Shown: one piece after another, positions 15,763-24,636 of the stretch
Layout: each line of letters begins with the position of its first letter
How positions within the stretch are numbered: the first letter of the stretch is position 1
Assembly (NCBI GenBank): GCA_945860895.1
Contig: CAMASK010000025.1
Span: forward strand, 1 to 35,201
Direction of reading: 5' to 3'
DNA length: 35,201 bases
From: Bacteriovorax stolpii
Lineage (GTDB): Bacteria; Bdellovibrionota; Bacteriovoracia; Bacteriovoracales; Bacteriovoracaceae
Notes under the pieces: model-generated
What the model saw: only the letters and a program-made list of their open reading frames with translations
Databases searched by the model: none
Told to the model about the DNA's origin: nothing
Translations under genes and position numbers: made by a program

Positions 15763-16791
15763 CTACTCGTCTTCAAATTTTGGGGGAAGAGACATCAGAC
15801 CCTGAATGACTTCTTGCGGATCATGGCCCTCATAAAGAACTTGATAAAGACCGGTAAAAATACGGGCATTGATGTGCTTTCGTTGCGCCAGAAAATGGGC
15901 AGCCTTAGTGGTTTTATAGCCCTCAACAACTGATTTGGTAGCATTGATAATGTCTTCTGCCTTTCTACCTTTGGCAATCTCAATTCCAAAAGATTTATTT
16001 CGGGATAACTCACCAGTTGTGGTGAGAATTAAATCTCCCATCCCGGATGGTCCATAAAATGTTTCAGGTCTTGCTCCAAAAAAGCTACCGAAACGAAGCA
16101 TTTCGACAATCCCCCGAGTGATTAAAGCGGCTCTGGTGTTATGGTTGTAACCAAGTCCTTCCATGATCCCACCGGCAATAGCGATAACGTTTTTAAGTGA
16201 TCCTCCAAGAAGAACACCTTTCACATCTGTGGTAGGAAGTGCTTTAAAGAAATTAGTTCCAAGCATGTCGCAAGCATTCAAGAGATTCACTTTGTCTTCG
16301 CCCGCTATAGAAACAATGGTAATTTGCTTGGCAAGAATCTCTTTAGCAAAAGATGGTCCAGACAAGTACATTAACTGGGAACGATAATTTTCAAAATGTG
16401 TTTTATAAATTTCATCGGGAAGTTTTAATGTCTCATGATCAATACCTTTAGCAAGACTGACCATTAAAATTCCCTCATCCAGTAATTGCCTCAATTCTCG
16501 CTGATTACTCATACAGAAAGAATCAATGGCAGACATCGGCAGGCCTGAAACAATAATCTCAATTTCACCAACCTGCAGAGATCGTACTTCATCCCATGAA
16601 AGAGCAGCTTTAAGGCTTGAGGGAAGTTTTTGGCCGGGAAGATAAGTCGTATTCTCTCCGCCGTTAATTTCGTCGTAGATTTCTTTAGACCTGACCAGGA
16701 TGATCACTTTTTCAAAATTTTCTGCTAAGACAAATCCAATGGAGGTCCCGAAAGCTCCACCGGCCAAAACCAGCGCTGTCTTAAATTTCAT
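15763..16791 (-). CDS. gpsA: Glycerol-3-phosphate dehydrogenase [NAD(P)+]
   Basis: This 342-residue cytoplasmic enzyme reduces dihydroxyacetone phosphate to sn-glycerol-3-phosphate for phospholipid synthesis. The N-terminal Rossmann motif reads AGGAFGT at residues 10-16, where the usual form is GxGxxGT; the first Gly is Ala here. Downstream are the family signatures ISGLPMSAID-like loop, LSGPSFAKEI, then the catalytic lysine segment GSLKNVIAIAGGI with GLGYNHNTRAALITRG, and GPSGMGDLILT. The length and C-terminal domain are normal. It is the second gene of a pair with the DUF493 gene, 9 bp upstream. Activity seems intact despite the changed first glycine. Confidence 0.92.
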   Translation of the reverse strand: MKFKTALVLAGGAFGTSIGFVLAENFEKVIILVRSKEIYDEINGGENTTYLPGQKLPSSLKAALSWDEVRSLQVGEIEIIVSGLPMSAIDSFCMSNQRELRQLLDEGILMVSLAKGIDHETLKLPDEIYKTHFENYRSQLMYLSGPSFAKEILAKQITIVSIAGEDKVNLLNACDMLGTNFFKALPTTDVKGVLLGGSLKNVIAIAGGIMEGLGYNHNTRAALITRGIVEMLRFGSFFGARPETFYGPSGMGDLILTTTGELSRNKSFGIEIAKGRKAEDIINATKSVVEGYKTTKAAHFLAQRKHINARIFTGLYQVLYEGHDPQEVIQGLMSLPPKFEDE

Positions 16792-16800
16792 AGTAAACCT

Positions 16801-17067
16801 TTAAAGATTGAACATTATGCCTTTAATAGTACCTATTACTTGGTAAACATCCAAAACTTCTTGCGAGCTTTTCATGAGTTTGCGGGCACTAATGGCAATA
16901 TAAGTGCCTTTTTTAGAAGGGGTTTCAGTCAGACTAAAACCTTCAAGATTTGAAATGACATTGTCTTTATCCAGAGTTTTTACAATGAACTTAAATTCAT
17001 AATAATCAGGCCATTGATAAGTTTGGTCCAGTAATTCTCTAAATTTTTCAAATTCGTCATTATTCAT
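16801..17067 (-). CDS. DUF493 (YbeD-like) family protein
   Basis: This 88-residue soluble protein matches the YbeD/DUF493 pattern: WPDYYEFKFIVKT near the N-terminus, SKKGTYIAISA in the middle, and EVLDVYQVIGTIKGIMFNL at the end. The family has an ACT-like ferredoxin fold. It is suggested to bind small ligands or act as a regulator, but its role is unknown even in well-studied bacteria. It leads the pair with gpsA (9-bp gap) and is divergent from the large exported protein at 17211, so the promoters of both lie within 17068-17210. Confidence 0.75.
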   Translation of the reverse strand: MNNDEFEKFRELLDQTYQWPDYYEFKFIVKTLDKDNVISNLEGFSLTETPSKKGTYIAISARKLMKSSQEVLDVYQVIGTIKGIMFNL

Positions 17068-17210
17068 CTTTTTCTTCCAATTTAACTCTCTGAAATAAAT
17101 AGGCTAAAAAGCGATATCAGAGAGTTATGCCAGAGGGAGAAATTAAGTATTCCCTCGAGAGCATCCGATTCAGTTTGAGCAATGCCACAGAAGGCTTTGG
17201 GAGGTTCCCC

Positions 17211-19316
17211 ATGATCCAAGTATGGATGATCATTCTTAGTTTGATTGCTTTTGAAGCTGGAGCTTCAGAACTCAATCATATTAAATTAAGTCCTCACTTT
17301 GAACAGTATCTCAGTCAACCTAAATTGGAAAGCCTGAAGCAAGCCTATAAGCCTTTGAATCAATCTACATCTACGGAGGAATACGCCCAAAAAATCAGAA
17401 CGACTCTCTTGGGTGCTACTATTCAGACCAAAGATTTTACCTCCCCTTTTCCTCGGGATGGTGAGGAATCCGCTATTTATGATGAAATAAGAAATCATCT
17501 GGAAGCTGCACATCAGGCAATTGGTTTAAGAGAAGTAACACAACTGGATTTTCTAAACCGCCAATTCAATATGGGAGTAGAAAATCTTTCAGGCTTTAGT
17601 TGGCAGAAACCTTTTGGTGTTGTGCATGTGTTTGCCGATCGACAGGTGACACCCAATTTGTTTGGAAGCAATTGGTTGATCCAGGATACTTTTAGTTTTG
17701 ATATTGAAGCCACCACTTTTTTAGAAGCAACAAATACTGCAGGTATTACTGAAATGAACACTACTGAAATTGGAGCATTTGCAGGAATTACTTTTAAAAG
17801 AGTTCATACATATTATCACTATGCTAATTCCTATAATGAAGGTCTACGTGCTGACTTCTCAAAACTCTTTTTGCCATTTACGAAATTCAATATCAGTGGC
17901 GTGGAAAGAATGACCCACGAAGAAATAATGAAGCGTGAAGATAATTGGACAGTTAGTGCTGGAGGAATAATTAGCTCACCTGCATATTACGGCTTCTCAG
18001 CTTCTGGTGGAATTCTCGCTCAATTTGCTTATCAAAATTTAGTCTCAGTTCAAAACAATGAGGATAAAGAGCAATCTGCGGACAAAATACGTTTGTCAGT
18101 GAAAGGAAAAAAAACTGCCAGTATTGGAGTCAACGCAAGCCTACAAGCAGACTTTTTCAAACTTCTTAAATTTACAATTCTTAGCCATGATTTAAATTAT
18201 GAATATGCCTCGGCCAAGGAATTTAATCTCGCAATGAAAGCTCATGAGTGGGGTCAAATTATCAGCGATGTCACACAAGGTAATGAGCTAAAGGGAATAT
18301 TAAGAGGAACTGCATCGGTCACTTCCCTTGAGCCATATGTGGTAACTTTGAATGAATCAGATTCTTCTGCTTTTGAGCAGAGAGGTAGCTTACTCATCTG
18401 GGGACACCTGGCCAAAAGCAAAACAGAACAAATCAGAATTATAAAAGATGATACGGTAAAAGTTTTCTTCAAAAGTTATGCTCAAAATATGCGGGTCGTT
18501 CAGAATATTTTTAGCCGTTTGTTCTCTGCAGTTATCTACAAAATTTTCAAATTACCATTGGGAGCAAAGAACGCAGCTATATATAACCGTCAAGTCAACA
18601 TGGAGTATGAAGCAACTCATCCTCAAGCGACTGACCCAAATATTATTCGCGTTGAAAATGCAGATCAATTTTCATTTGTTCTTAATCAAAGCTATGAAGC
18701 TGCCAGAACTGATCGATGGTTAGATAAACAATTTAAAAATGACCTGATTGGATTTGTAGATTCATTCACAACTCTACCCAAAGACTACAAAGCAATTATT
18801 CGTCAGGAGCAACTTAAAGGCCCAATGCTTATAGAGACTAATTTAAGAATCGAAAAGGCGGGTTTTGCCTATCTATTGAAGCAGAACGATAATTATGTTT
18901 TCGGTAACATTGCTAAGGTTTGTCATTCAAACAGGGCCGATGAATGGATGAAATCAGATAAAAGGGATCAATTTCTTAGAAAGCTTCAGGTTGGTTCTGA
19001 ACTATGTGTAAAGAAAATTGGAACTCATTTTCTTGAATTCAAGGCAGACTACCAGCAGAACTCTTTGAAACCTTCCTTGGCAAAGTTTAAGAAATTTATT
19101 TCTAAATACTTTAAGCATGCAGAGGGGCTGGATCAGTTAACTGTACTCTTTGGGAACGAAAATACCTTTATTCATGGGCAATTAAAGGCTACAACCAACC
19201 AGAATGCCCAATTCGTTACTTCCTTTTCTACTGGACAATTTCGAGGTCTAGGGGTTATTGATAATTACAAACGTCAGGGCGGCTCTCGAATGCCGGCCAG
19301 TATTGTAAATGAGTAA
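17211..19316 (+). CDS. Large exported protein of unknown function
   Basis: The chosen start at 17211 gives 701 residues with a signal peptide (MIQVWMIILSLIAFEAGA, cut near SELNH). It is preceded by GGGAGG at 17199-17204, 6 bp away. The longer frame from 17127 adds 28 non-signal-like residues and is unlikely. No known domain is recognised. The mature protein is mixed alpha/beta with alternating patterns around residues 210-360 (GISSGGI-type glycine-rich strands, e.g. SAGGIISSPAYYGFSASGGI). Only two Cys are seen, near residues 573 and 606. It might be a large periplasmic or surface protein. The gene is followed 2 bp later by the Sua5 gene, probably in the same transcript. Confidence 0.65.
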   Translation: MIQVWMIILSLIAFEAGASELNHIKLSPHFEQYLSQPKLESLKQAYKPLNQSTSTEEYAQKIRTTLLGATIQTKDFTSPFPRDGEESAIYDEIRNHLEAAHQAIGLREVTQLDFLNRQFNMGVENLSGFSWQKPFGVVHVFADRQVTPNLFGSNWLIQDTFSFDIEATTFLEATNTAGITEMNTTEIGAFAGITFKRVHTYYHYANSYNEGLRADFSKLFLPFTKFNISGVERMTHEEIMKREDNWTVSAGGIISSPAYYGFSASGGILAQFAYQNLVSVQNNEDKEQSADKIRLSVKGKKTASIGVNASLQADFFKLLKFTILSHDLNYEYASAKEFNLAMKAHEWGQIISDVTQGNELKGILRGTASVTSLEPYVVTLNESDSSAFEQRGSLLIWGHLAKSKTEQIRIIKDDTVKVFFKSYAQNMRVVQNIFSRLFSAVIYKIFKLPLGAKNAAIYNRQVNMEYEATHPQATDPNIIRVENADQFSFVLNQSYEAARTDRWLDKQFKNDLIGFVDSFTTLPKDYKAIIRQEQLKGPMLIETNLRIEKAGFAYLLKQNDNYVFGNIAKVCHSNRADEWMKSDKRDQFLRKLQVGSELCVKKIGTHFLEFKADYQQNSLKPSLAKFKKFISKYFKHAEGLDQLTVLFGNENTFIHGQLKATTNQNAQFVTSFSTGQFRGLGVIDNYKRQGGSRMPASIVNE

Positions 19317-19318
19317 AT

Positions 19319-20275
19319 GTGAAAACTGTGGATATCATTCAGGCCAAAGAACTTCTCCTTAAAGGGGAAGTCGTGGCTATTCCCACGGAAACGGTTTATG
19401 GACTTGCAGGCTGGATATATTCAGAGGCGGGACTTAGAAAAATATTCTCTACAAAAGAGCGTCCCTTCTTTGATCCACTCATTGTTCATATTGATTCAAT
19501 TGCAAAGGCCAGGACACTCTCTGGGGACTGGAGCCCACTTCATCAGGCCCTGGCTGAAGTTTGCTGGCCAGGACCACTGACGTTAATCACAAAAAAACCA
19601 GAGGGACTAAACCCACTTATTACTTCTGGTCTTGATTCAGTTGGACTCAGATGTCCTAATCATCCATTGAGCCTTAAGCTCCTTTCTCAAATAGAAGGAG
19701 GCCTGGCGGCACCAAGTGCAAATAAATTTGGAAAAACCTCGCCTACTCTTTCTCAACATGTATTTCAGGAGTTTGGTGAAGAAGTCCCAATCCTGGAAGG
19801 TGGTCCATGTGAGGTTGGAATTGAATCAACCGTGGCAGGAATCGTGAAAGAAAATGAAAAATGGAAGGTTTTAATATATCGCCCGGGATATTTTACGGCA
19901 GCGATGTTGCAAAAAATTCTGTCCGATAAAAATATTGCCGCAACGGTTGAGTATGCAACAAGTCCAGTGGCCCCAGGACAACTTAAACATCACTACATGC
20001 CAAACATTCCCCTGGTTATTACATCAGAGAGCTTTAACTGGGAAAAACAAAAAAATGAAATTGAGAAAAGACTGAATAAGACTTTTACCAAACCAGCCTT
20101 TTGGAAACTTCCCGATGACCCTGCCCAGGCGAGCCGTGAGTTATATCAGGATCTAAGAAAATTCTCCCTGGAAGGTTTTGATTTAATTTTAATTAAACGC
20201 GAATCTCTTCATGATTCTGAACTTTGGTTTGGAATCTGGAATAGACTGGAGAAGGCCAAAACCCTCAAAATTTAA
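19319..20275 (+). CDS. L-threonylcarbamoyladenylate synthase, Sua5 type
   Basis: This 318-residue enzyme makes threonylcarbamoyl-AMP from threonine, bicarbonate and ATP, the first step of the t6A37 modification of tRNAs that read ANN codons. The YrdC domain is shown by AIPTETVYGLAG, KERPFFDPLIVHI, CWPGPLTLI, VGLRCPNHP and SANKFGKTSPT. After residue ~205 the extra Sua5 domain follows, linked by SPVAPGQLKHHYMP, the conserved substrate-lid motif. The start is GTG at 19319: the ATG at 19317 runs straight into TGA, and the GTG is 2 bp after the previous stop. The 3' end overlaps the convergent membrane protein gene by 4 bp. Confidence 0.9.
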   Translation: MKTVDIIQAKELLLKGEVVAIPTETVYGLAGWIYSEAGLRKIFSTKERPFFDPLIVHIDSIAKARTLSGDWSPLHQALAEVCWPGPLTLITKKPEGLNPLITSGLDSVGLRCPNHPLSLKLLSQIEGGLAAPSANKFGKTSPTLSQHVFQEFGEEVPILEGGPCEVGIESTVAGIVKENEKWKVLIYRPGYFTAAMLQKILSDKNIAATVEYATSPVAPGQLKHHYMPNIPLVITSESFNWEKQKNEIEKRLNKTFTKPAFWKLPDDPAQASRELYQDLRKFSLEGFDLILIKRESLHDSELWFGIWNRLEKAKTLKI

Positions 20276-20841
20276 GGATGAAATAGTCCTAATTTTTTAA
20301 AAATAAAGATAAAAACCGTAAAACCAACAACCATCATTAGAAATTTCTTATAATTGCCAAACAATCTCACATAATTATCCTGGGCAAGATCTCCATGAAT
20401 ATTTTGTTGATCCAAAATAGCAATCACCCTTTCAACAGAATTGTCGGCAATAACAAAAATGTCACCATTATTGGCATGAATGGAAATAGCCTTTTTCGGA
20501 TGAAGAAGCTTGTATGTCTTAATATCAGAGTATGGAATAGCCTTATTAAGAAAAGGCAAGCCTCGATTAAAGATAAAACCCTTTTCGTAAAAGCGAACTC
20601 CTCTAATAAAACCATAATAAACAGCAGGAATGATAATGAGGCAAAAGAAGGTAATAAATTCTGCGGGGTAATGATAGTGATAATCAATTACGTCCAAAAT
20701 TCTGAAACGTCGATTAAGTTGAAAATTTTCGTAAGTAAATGTTTCGAGATAAAAGTTGTTGAAGAAAAAAATTACCAAGGCAGCAATGACTAAGCGAAAT
20801 ACATTCAGCATAGAAGTTTTATAAAGTCTTTTCCCTAACAT
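20272..20841 (-). CDS. Membrane protein with PH-like cytoplasmic segment, last gene of the Kdo operon
   Basis: This 189-residue protein has three hydrophobic helices, near residues 12-31, 56-78 and 166-184. Between the second and third lies a soluble part with a PH-like beta pattern (RFYEKGFIFNRGLPF, then IPYSDIKTYKLL, then ISIHANNGDIFVIA), as in small bacterial PH-domain membrane proteins. It is the last gene of the kds operon and starts directly after kdsC. Where the Kdo operons of relatives often continue with lptC, this one has three helices and no LptC-like periplasmic domain. Its role is unknown; LPS or membrane maintenance is a guess from position. Confidence 0.6.
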   Translation of the reverse strand: MLGKRLYKTSMLNVFRLVIAALVIFFFNNFYLETFTYENFQLNRRFRILDVIDYHYHYPAEFITFFCLIIIPAVYYGFIRGVRFYEKGFIFNRGLPFLNKAIPYSDIKTYKLLHPKKAISIHANNGDIFVIADNSVERVIAILDQQNIHGDLAQDNYVRLFGNYKKFLMMVVGFTVFIFIFKKLGLFHP

Positions 20842-21378
20842 TTAGAAATCCTCATGAGTCGGAATAATACCCTGAGCGTAACGAACAAGATCCATCACTT
20901 CTCGAGCGCAACCTTTTCCACTTTCTTTTATCGTAACATAATCGACAATTTCTTTAACTTCTTCACTGCAATTTGGAACTGTAGCCGAGAAGCCCGCCTT
21001 CCTTAAAAGAGGCATATCAAATAGCTCGTCCCCCATGTAGAGAACTTCTTCAGCTTTAACATTATATTTTTTTAATAAATCCATGAAAGCAGTGCGCTTG
21101 TCTTCATTGCCAGCATAGCAAAAATCAAGACCTAGTTGATTTACACGTTTATGAACTGAAACAGAATCTCCACCGGTAATAACACCAACGCGAAGACCGG
21201 CCTTCATTAGCATTTTCATTCCATAACCGTCATAAATACAAAAAGAACGATTGAATCCCACCTCTTCACTGGCCCACCAAACATGAGAATCAGTAAGGAT
21301 GCCATCGAGATCAAAACAAATGACTTTAATCTTTTTTAGTTTGTCTTCAAAACGTTTTGCTGTCTGTCTTAAGCTCAT
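20842..21378 (-). CDS. kdsC: 3-deoxy-D-manno-octulosonate 8-phosphate phosphatase
   Basis: This 178-residue HAD-family phosphatase (C0 type, no cap) removes phosphate from Kdo-8-phosphate in the Kdo pathway. Motif I is FDLDGILTD with catalytic Asp23 and Asp25. It continues with FCIYDGYGMKML and VGVITGGDS (motif II Thr), Lys in KKYNVKAEEVLYMGDELFDMPLL (motifs III and IV), and a GKGCAREVMDLV tail near the end that closes the active site in the tetramer. Its ATG overlaps the stop of kdsA by 4 bp, and the next gene starts directly after its own stop. Gene order and motifs agree. Confidence 0.92.
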   Translation of the reverse strand: MSLRQTAKRFEDKLKKIKVICFDLDGILTDSHVWWASEEVGFNRSFCIYDGYGMKMLMKAGLRVGVITGGDSVSVHKRVNQLGLDFCYAGNEDKRTAFMDLLKKYNVKAEEVLYMGDELFDMPLLRKAGFSATVPNCSEEVKEIVDYVTIKESGKGCAREVMDLVRYAQGIIPTHEDF

Positions 21379-22175
21379 TCGTCTACCGCTCTTCTTATTT
21401 TGAGTAGTTTCTCAACAATATTTTTAACATTAGCCAGAGGTAATGCTGTTGCCGAATCAGAAAGGGCTTGATCAGGATTTGGATGACACTCCATGAAGAT
21501 ACCATCCGCCCCTGCAGCAACGGCGGCTTTTGCGAGAACTAAAATTTGTTCGCGTTTTCCACCTGTGGCCGTACCCAGTCCACCAGGACGTTGGACACAA
21601 TGTGTGGCATCGTGAATAGCTCTAACACCATATGATTTCATAATTTGAAATGAGGCCATATCAACCACCAGATTATTATATCCGAAAGAAGATCCACGCT
21701 CAGTTAATAGAATCTTTTCTTTAGGTAAGAAGTGTGATGCTTTATCTACGATATTCTTTGTTTCTTCTGGTGAAAGGAATTGGCCTTTTTTAACCTTAAG
21801 TTCACGATCGTACTTTTTACATGCCTCTGCTCCAGCAAAAATCATATCAGTCTGACGACATAAGAATGCCGGAACCTGTAAAACGTTGACGTATTTTGCC
21901 ACCTGCTCAGCTTGATCAGGAGTATGAAAATCAGTCAATGTTGGAAGACCGTACTGTTTATTAATCATCTCAAGAATTTTTAAACCTTCATCAATACCAG
22001 GTCCACGATAAGACGTGAAAGAAGAACGATTGGCCTTATCATAGCTTCCCTTAAAATGAAGAGTTATCTCATTTTTGAAAGGTTCGAGATCCTTGAGTAA
22101 TGTCTCTGCAATTTGTCTGGCAAGATCAGCACTTTCAATTACACAAGGGCCAATATAGAAATCCATTTTTTTCAT
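21375..22175 (-). CDS. kdsA: 2-dehydro-3-deoxyphosphooctonate aldolase (Kdo-8-phosphate synthase)
   Basis: This 266-residue cytoplasmic TIM-barrel enzyme condenses phosphoenolpyruvate with arabinose-5-phosphate to Kdo-8-phosphate. Signatures are FYIGPCVIES at the N-terminus, LHFKGSYDKANRSS, LPTLTDFHTPDQA, LQVPAFLCRQTDM, LTERGSSFGYNNLVVDM, and DATHCVQRPGG with GIFMECHPNPDQALSD. The start at 22175 (MKKMDFYIGP) is chosen because AAAGGA lies 9 nt upstream on the minus strand and it avoids overlap with pyrG; an ATG at 22202 would overlap pyrG by 14 bp. Whether it is the metal-dependent class needs alignment of the Cys at the first strand (IGPC). Confidence 0.93.
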   Translation of the reverse strand: MKKMDFYIGPCVIESADLARQIAETLLKDLEPFKNEITLHFKGSYDKANRSSFTSYRGPGIDEGLKILEMINKQYGLPTLTDFHTPDQAEQVAKYVNVLQVPAFLCRQTDMIFAGAEACKKYDRELKVKKGQFLSPEETKNIVDKASHFLPKEKILLTERGSSFGYNNLVVDMASFQIMKSYGVRAIHDATHCVQRPGGLGTATGGKREQILVLAKAAVAAGADGIFMECHPNPDQALSDSATALPLANVKNIVEKLLKIRRAVDE

Positions 22176-22188
22176 AAGATTTTTTCCT

Positions 22189-23781
22189 TTATAGTTTTCC
22201 ACTTGCCTTCACGAATGAGGAAAACAGTGGATGGGGATGAAATGGTCGGGACTTAAATTCTGGATGGTACTGACAAGCTATAAAATAAGGATGATCCTTC
22301 AATTCAATAACTTCCACTAAATTTAATTTTGAATTTGTTCCTGAAACCACTAATCCTTTTTCAATTAATTTCGGTAAGTATTCATTATTCACTTCTAAAC
22401 GATGGCGATGCCTTTCAGAAATATGAGGTGAACCATAAATCTTACTGGCGAGGGTATTATCTTTCAACTCACAATCGTAAGCTCCAAGACGCATGCTCGC
22501 CCCCTTACTTCCCTCTTTACTTTGTCCCTGCATATAATGAACCAGAAATGATCCCTTCTCAGAGAATTCCATTGAAGTGGCATCTTTTATGCCAACAACA
22601 TTTCGGGCGAATTCAACTATTGATAACTGAAGACCCAGACAAATTCCAAAAAATGGTTTTTTATTTTCTCGGGCAAATTGAATTGCTTTTATTTTACCTT
22701 CTGTTCCTCTGGAACCAAACCCTCCAGGAATGAGGATTCCGTCTACTGATTTTAAAAGATCAGTGTTGGCACCTTTCTCAAGATCTTCTGCATCGATGTA
22801 AGTCAGATTAAGTTTGACCTGATTATCAATGGCCGCGTGTCTTAAAGCTTCATCCAGTGACTTGTACGATTCAATGAGCTCAGTATATTTGCCCACGATT
22901 CCGATATTCACCACTTTCAATGGATTTTCAGCGTTATAAATTACTTTGTTAATTTCATCCATCCTGGGCTCAGTTGCCCACATACCAAGAAGTTCGGTAA
23001 TGCGTTTGTCCAAACCTTGATCATGAAAAGCACGAGGAACTTTATAAATCAGATCCAAATCAATAGATTGGAAAACATTTTTCTTAGGCACATTACAGAA
23101 TAAAGAAATTTTATCAATTATGGATTCTTCAATCGGTCGATCAGCACGACAAATAATTATTTGTGGAAAAAGTCCAATGCCTCGCAGTTCTTTGACTGAA
23201 TGTTGGGCCGGTTTGGATTTTAATTCCCCTGCTGCTGCAATATAAGGAATCAGCACGAGGTGGATATAAAGAACATTCTCTGAGCCCACATCCAAAGCGA
23301 ATTGCCTAATGGCTTCCATATAAGGAAGCGATTCAATATCGCCAACAGTTCCACCAATTTCACCTATCAAAAGATCACATTTATCAGCGGCAAGATGGAT
23401 TCGGCGTTTAATCTCATCTGTAATATGCGGAACAACCTGAACAGTCTTGCCCAAATATTTACCTTCGCGCTCATTTTCAATGACCTGCAAATAAACTTTA
23501 CCTGTTGTGAAATTATTTTCGCGAGTCAGAGTGAGAGTTGTGAAACGCTCATAATGCCCCAAATCCAGATCTGTTTCGGCACCGTCATCAGTTACGTAAA
23601 CTTCACCGTGCTGTATAGGACTCATCGTTCCTGGATCAACATTAATGTAAGGATCCATTTTAAGCATATTAATCTTAATGCCTCTTTTTTCAAGCAGGCA
23701 TCCGATACTAGCGGCAGCGAGACCTTTTCCAAGGGAGCTTGTCACTCCTCCTGTAATAAAAATATATTTTTTTGCACTCAC
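22189..23781 (-). CDS. pyrG: CTP synthase
   Basis: This 530-residue enzyme aminates UTP to CTP using glutamine and ATP. CTP is needed at once by the neighbouring kdsB product, which explains the common kdsB-pyrG pairing. The synthase domain opens with YIFITGGVTSSLGKGLAAAS, followed by KMDPYINVDPGTMSP and EIGGTVGDIESLP. The glutaminase domain has ILIPGGFGSRG, the nucleophile in FFGICLGLQ, and the His-Glu pair in ACQYHPEFKSRP. The length is close to the usual 535-545. Its ATG overlaps the kdsB stop by 4 bp. Confidence 0.96.
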   Translation of the reverse strand: MSAKKYIFITGGVTSSLGKGLAAASIGCLLEKRGIKINMLKMDPYINVDPGTMSPIQHGEVYVTDDGAETDLDLGHYERFTTLTLTRENNFTTGKVYLQVIENEREGKYLGKTVQVVPHITDEIKRRIHLAADKCDLLIGEIGGTVGDIESLPYMEAIRQFALDVGSENVLYIHLVLIPYIAAAGELKSKPAQHSVKELRGIGLFPQIIICRADRPIEESIIDKISLFCNVPKKNVFQSIDLDLIYKVPRAFHDQGLDKRITELLGMWATEPRMDEINKVIYNAENPLKVVNIGIVGKYTELIESYKSLDEALRHAAIDNQVKLNLTYIDAEDLEKGANTDLLKSVDGILIPGGFGSRGTEGKIKAIQFARENKKPFFGICLGLQLSIVEFARNVVGIKDATSMEFSEKGSFLVHYMQGQSKEGSKGASMRLGAYDCELKDNTLASKIYGSPHISERHRHRLEVNNEYLPKLIEKGLVVSGTNSKLNLVEVIELKDHPYFIACQYHPEFKSRPFHPHPLFSSFVKASGKL

Positions 23782-24512
23782 AAAAGAGCTCCTTCAACTT
23801 TTTTAATATCTTCAGGGACATCAACTCCCATCAATTTTTGATTTGTCACAATAGCACCGATTGAAAAACCATTCTCAAGAGCTCGCAACTGCTCAAGTCT
23901 TTCAAGTTCCTCAAGTGGACTCATTGGCAAAGTTACGAACTTTAATAGAGCCTCGGGCCGATAACTATAAACACCTATATGCTGAAACCAACTATATTCA
24001 TTCTTTCCATCACGATCATACGGAAGAGACTGACGAGAAAAATACAAGCACTGCTTTGTCTCTTGCGCCCAAACAGCTTTCACTACATTAGGATTCTTAA
24101 AATCTTCTTCAGTATTTTTTCTTTCTCTTAAAAGGGTTGCCACTGGATAGGAAGTCTTGAGATGAAAATCGGCAAGTTCTTTTAAGACGTCACCTTTTAG
24201 AAGAGGTTCATCACCCTGAACATTGATCACAAGATCCGGAGAGCTCTCTTTAAAAAATCTTTGGTAGGCCAAAGCGATTCTTTCGGAACCAGAAGGAACA
24301 TCATCATCCACTCTTACCACTGCTCCACCGAATGACTTGACGTGATTTTCAATTTCATCGTGATCAGTAACCACTGCTGTTTTAAATCCAGCGGCTTCAC
24401 AATTTTTAAAGACACGCTCAATCATTGTAATGCCAAGAATCTTGGCCAGCGGCTTACCTGGAAAACGGGAGGAGCTAAAACGGGCCGGAATGAGAACCAC
24501 AACGGATGCCAT
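23778..24512 (-). CDS. kdsB: 3-deoxy-manno-octulosonate cytidylyltransferase (CMP-Kdo synthetase)
   Basis: This 244-residue cytoplasmic enzyme activates Kdo with CTP to CMP-Kdo for transfer to lipid A. The nucleotide motif IPARFSSSRFPGKPLAKI stands at the N-terminus, followed by TDHDEI, DDDVPSGSERIA, VINVQGDEPLL, and FSRQSLPYDRDG with QHIGVYSYRPEALL. The start at 24512 (MASVVVLIPARF) is preferred; the longer frame from 24551 adds 13 residues that do not belong to the family. It is the first gene of the kdsB-pyrG-kdsA-kdsC run, whose promoter should lie in the 124-bp divergent gap 24513-24636. A TATAAG box is visible there, but no well-spaced -35. Confidence 0.93.
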   Translation of the reverse strand: MASVVVLIPARFSSSRFPGKPLAKILGITMIERVFKNCEAAGFKTAVVTDHDEIENHVKSFGGAVVRVDDDVPSGSERIALAYQRFFKESSPDLVINVQGDEPLLKGDVLKELADFHLKTSYPVATLLRERKNTEEDFKNPNVVKAVWAQETKQCLYFSRQSLPYDRDGKNEYSWFQHIGVYSYRPEALLKFVTLPMSPLEELERLEQLRALENGFSIGAIVTNQKLMGVDVPEDIKKVEGALL

Positions 24513-24636
24513 AAAAATTGATCGCCTTATATGATTTATTTGACCCCTCAACTTACCCTAAAAGCTCTCACTACGACAACATTTACAAAGTGAATTACAA
24601 GTTTGCGTTACCAAGGCAGCATGATAAGATTTGAGT

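Noticed and set aside
20395-20793. 132-residue plus-strand frame
   Set aside because: It is the complement of the membrane protein gene 20272-20841, which fits the operon spacing and has real membrane helices.
20272-20841. LptC for the last gene of the kds operon
   Set aside because: It has three hydrophobic helices and a cytoplasmic PH-like part, not a single anchor with a periplasmic beta fold.
23302-23841. 179-residue plus-strand frame
   Set aside because: It lies opposite the conserved pyrG gene and shows no family features.
24513-24636. Promoter for kdsB with TATAAG -10
   Set aside because: The best -35 (TTGAGG) is only 14 bp away; too weak to list as a feature.
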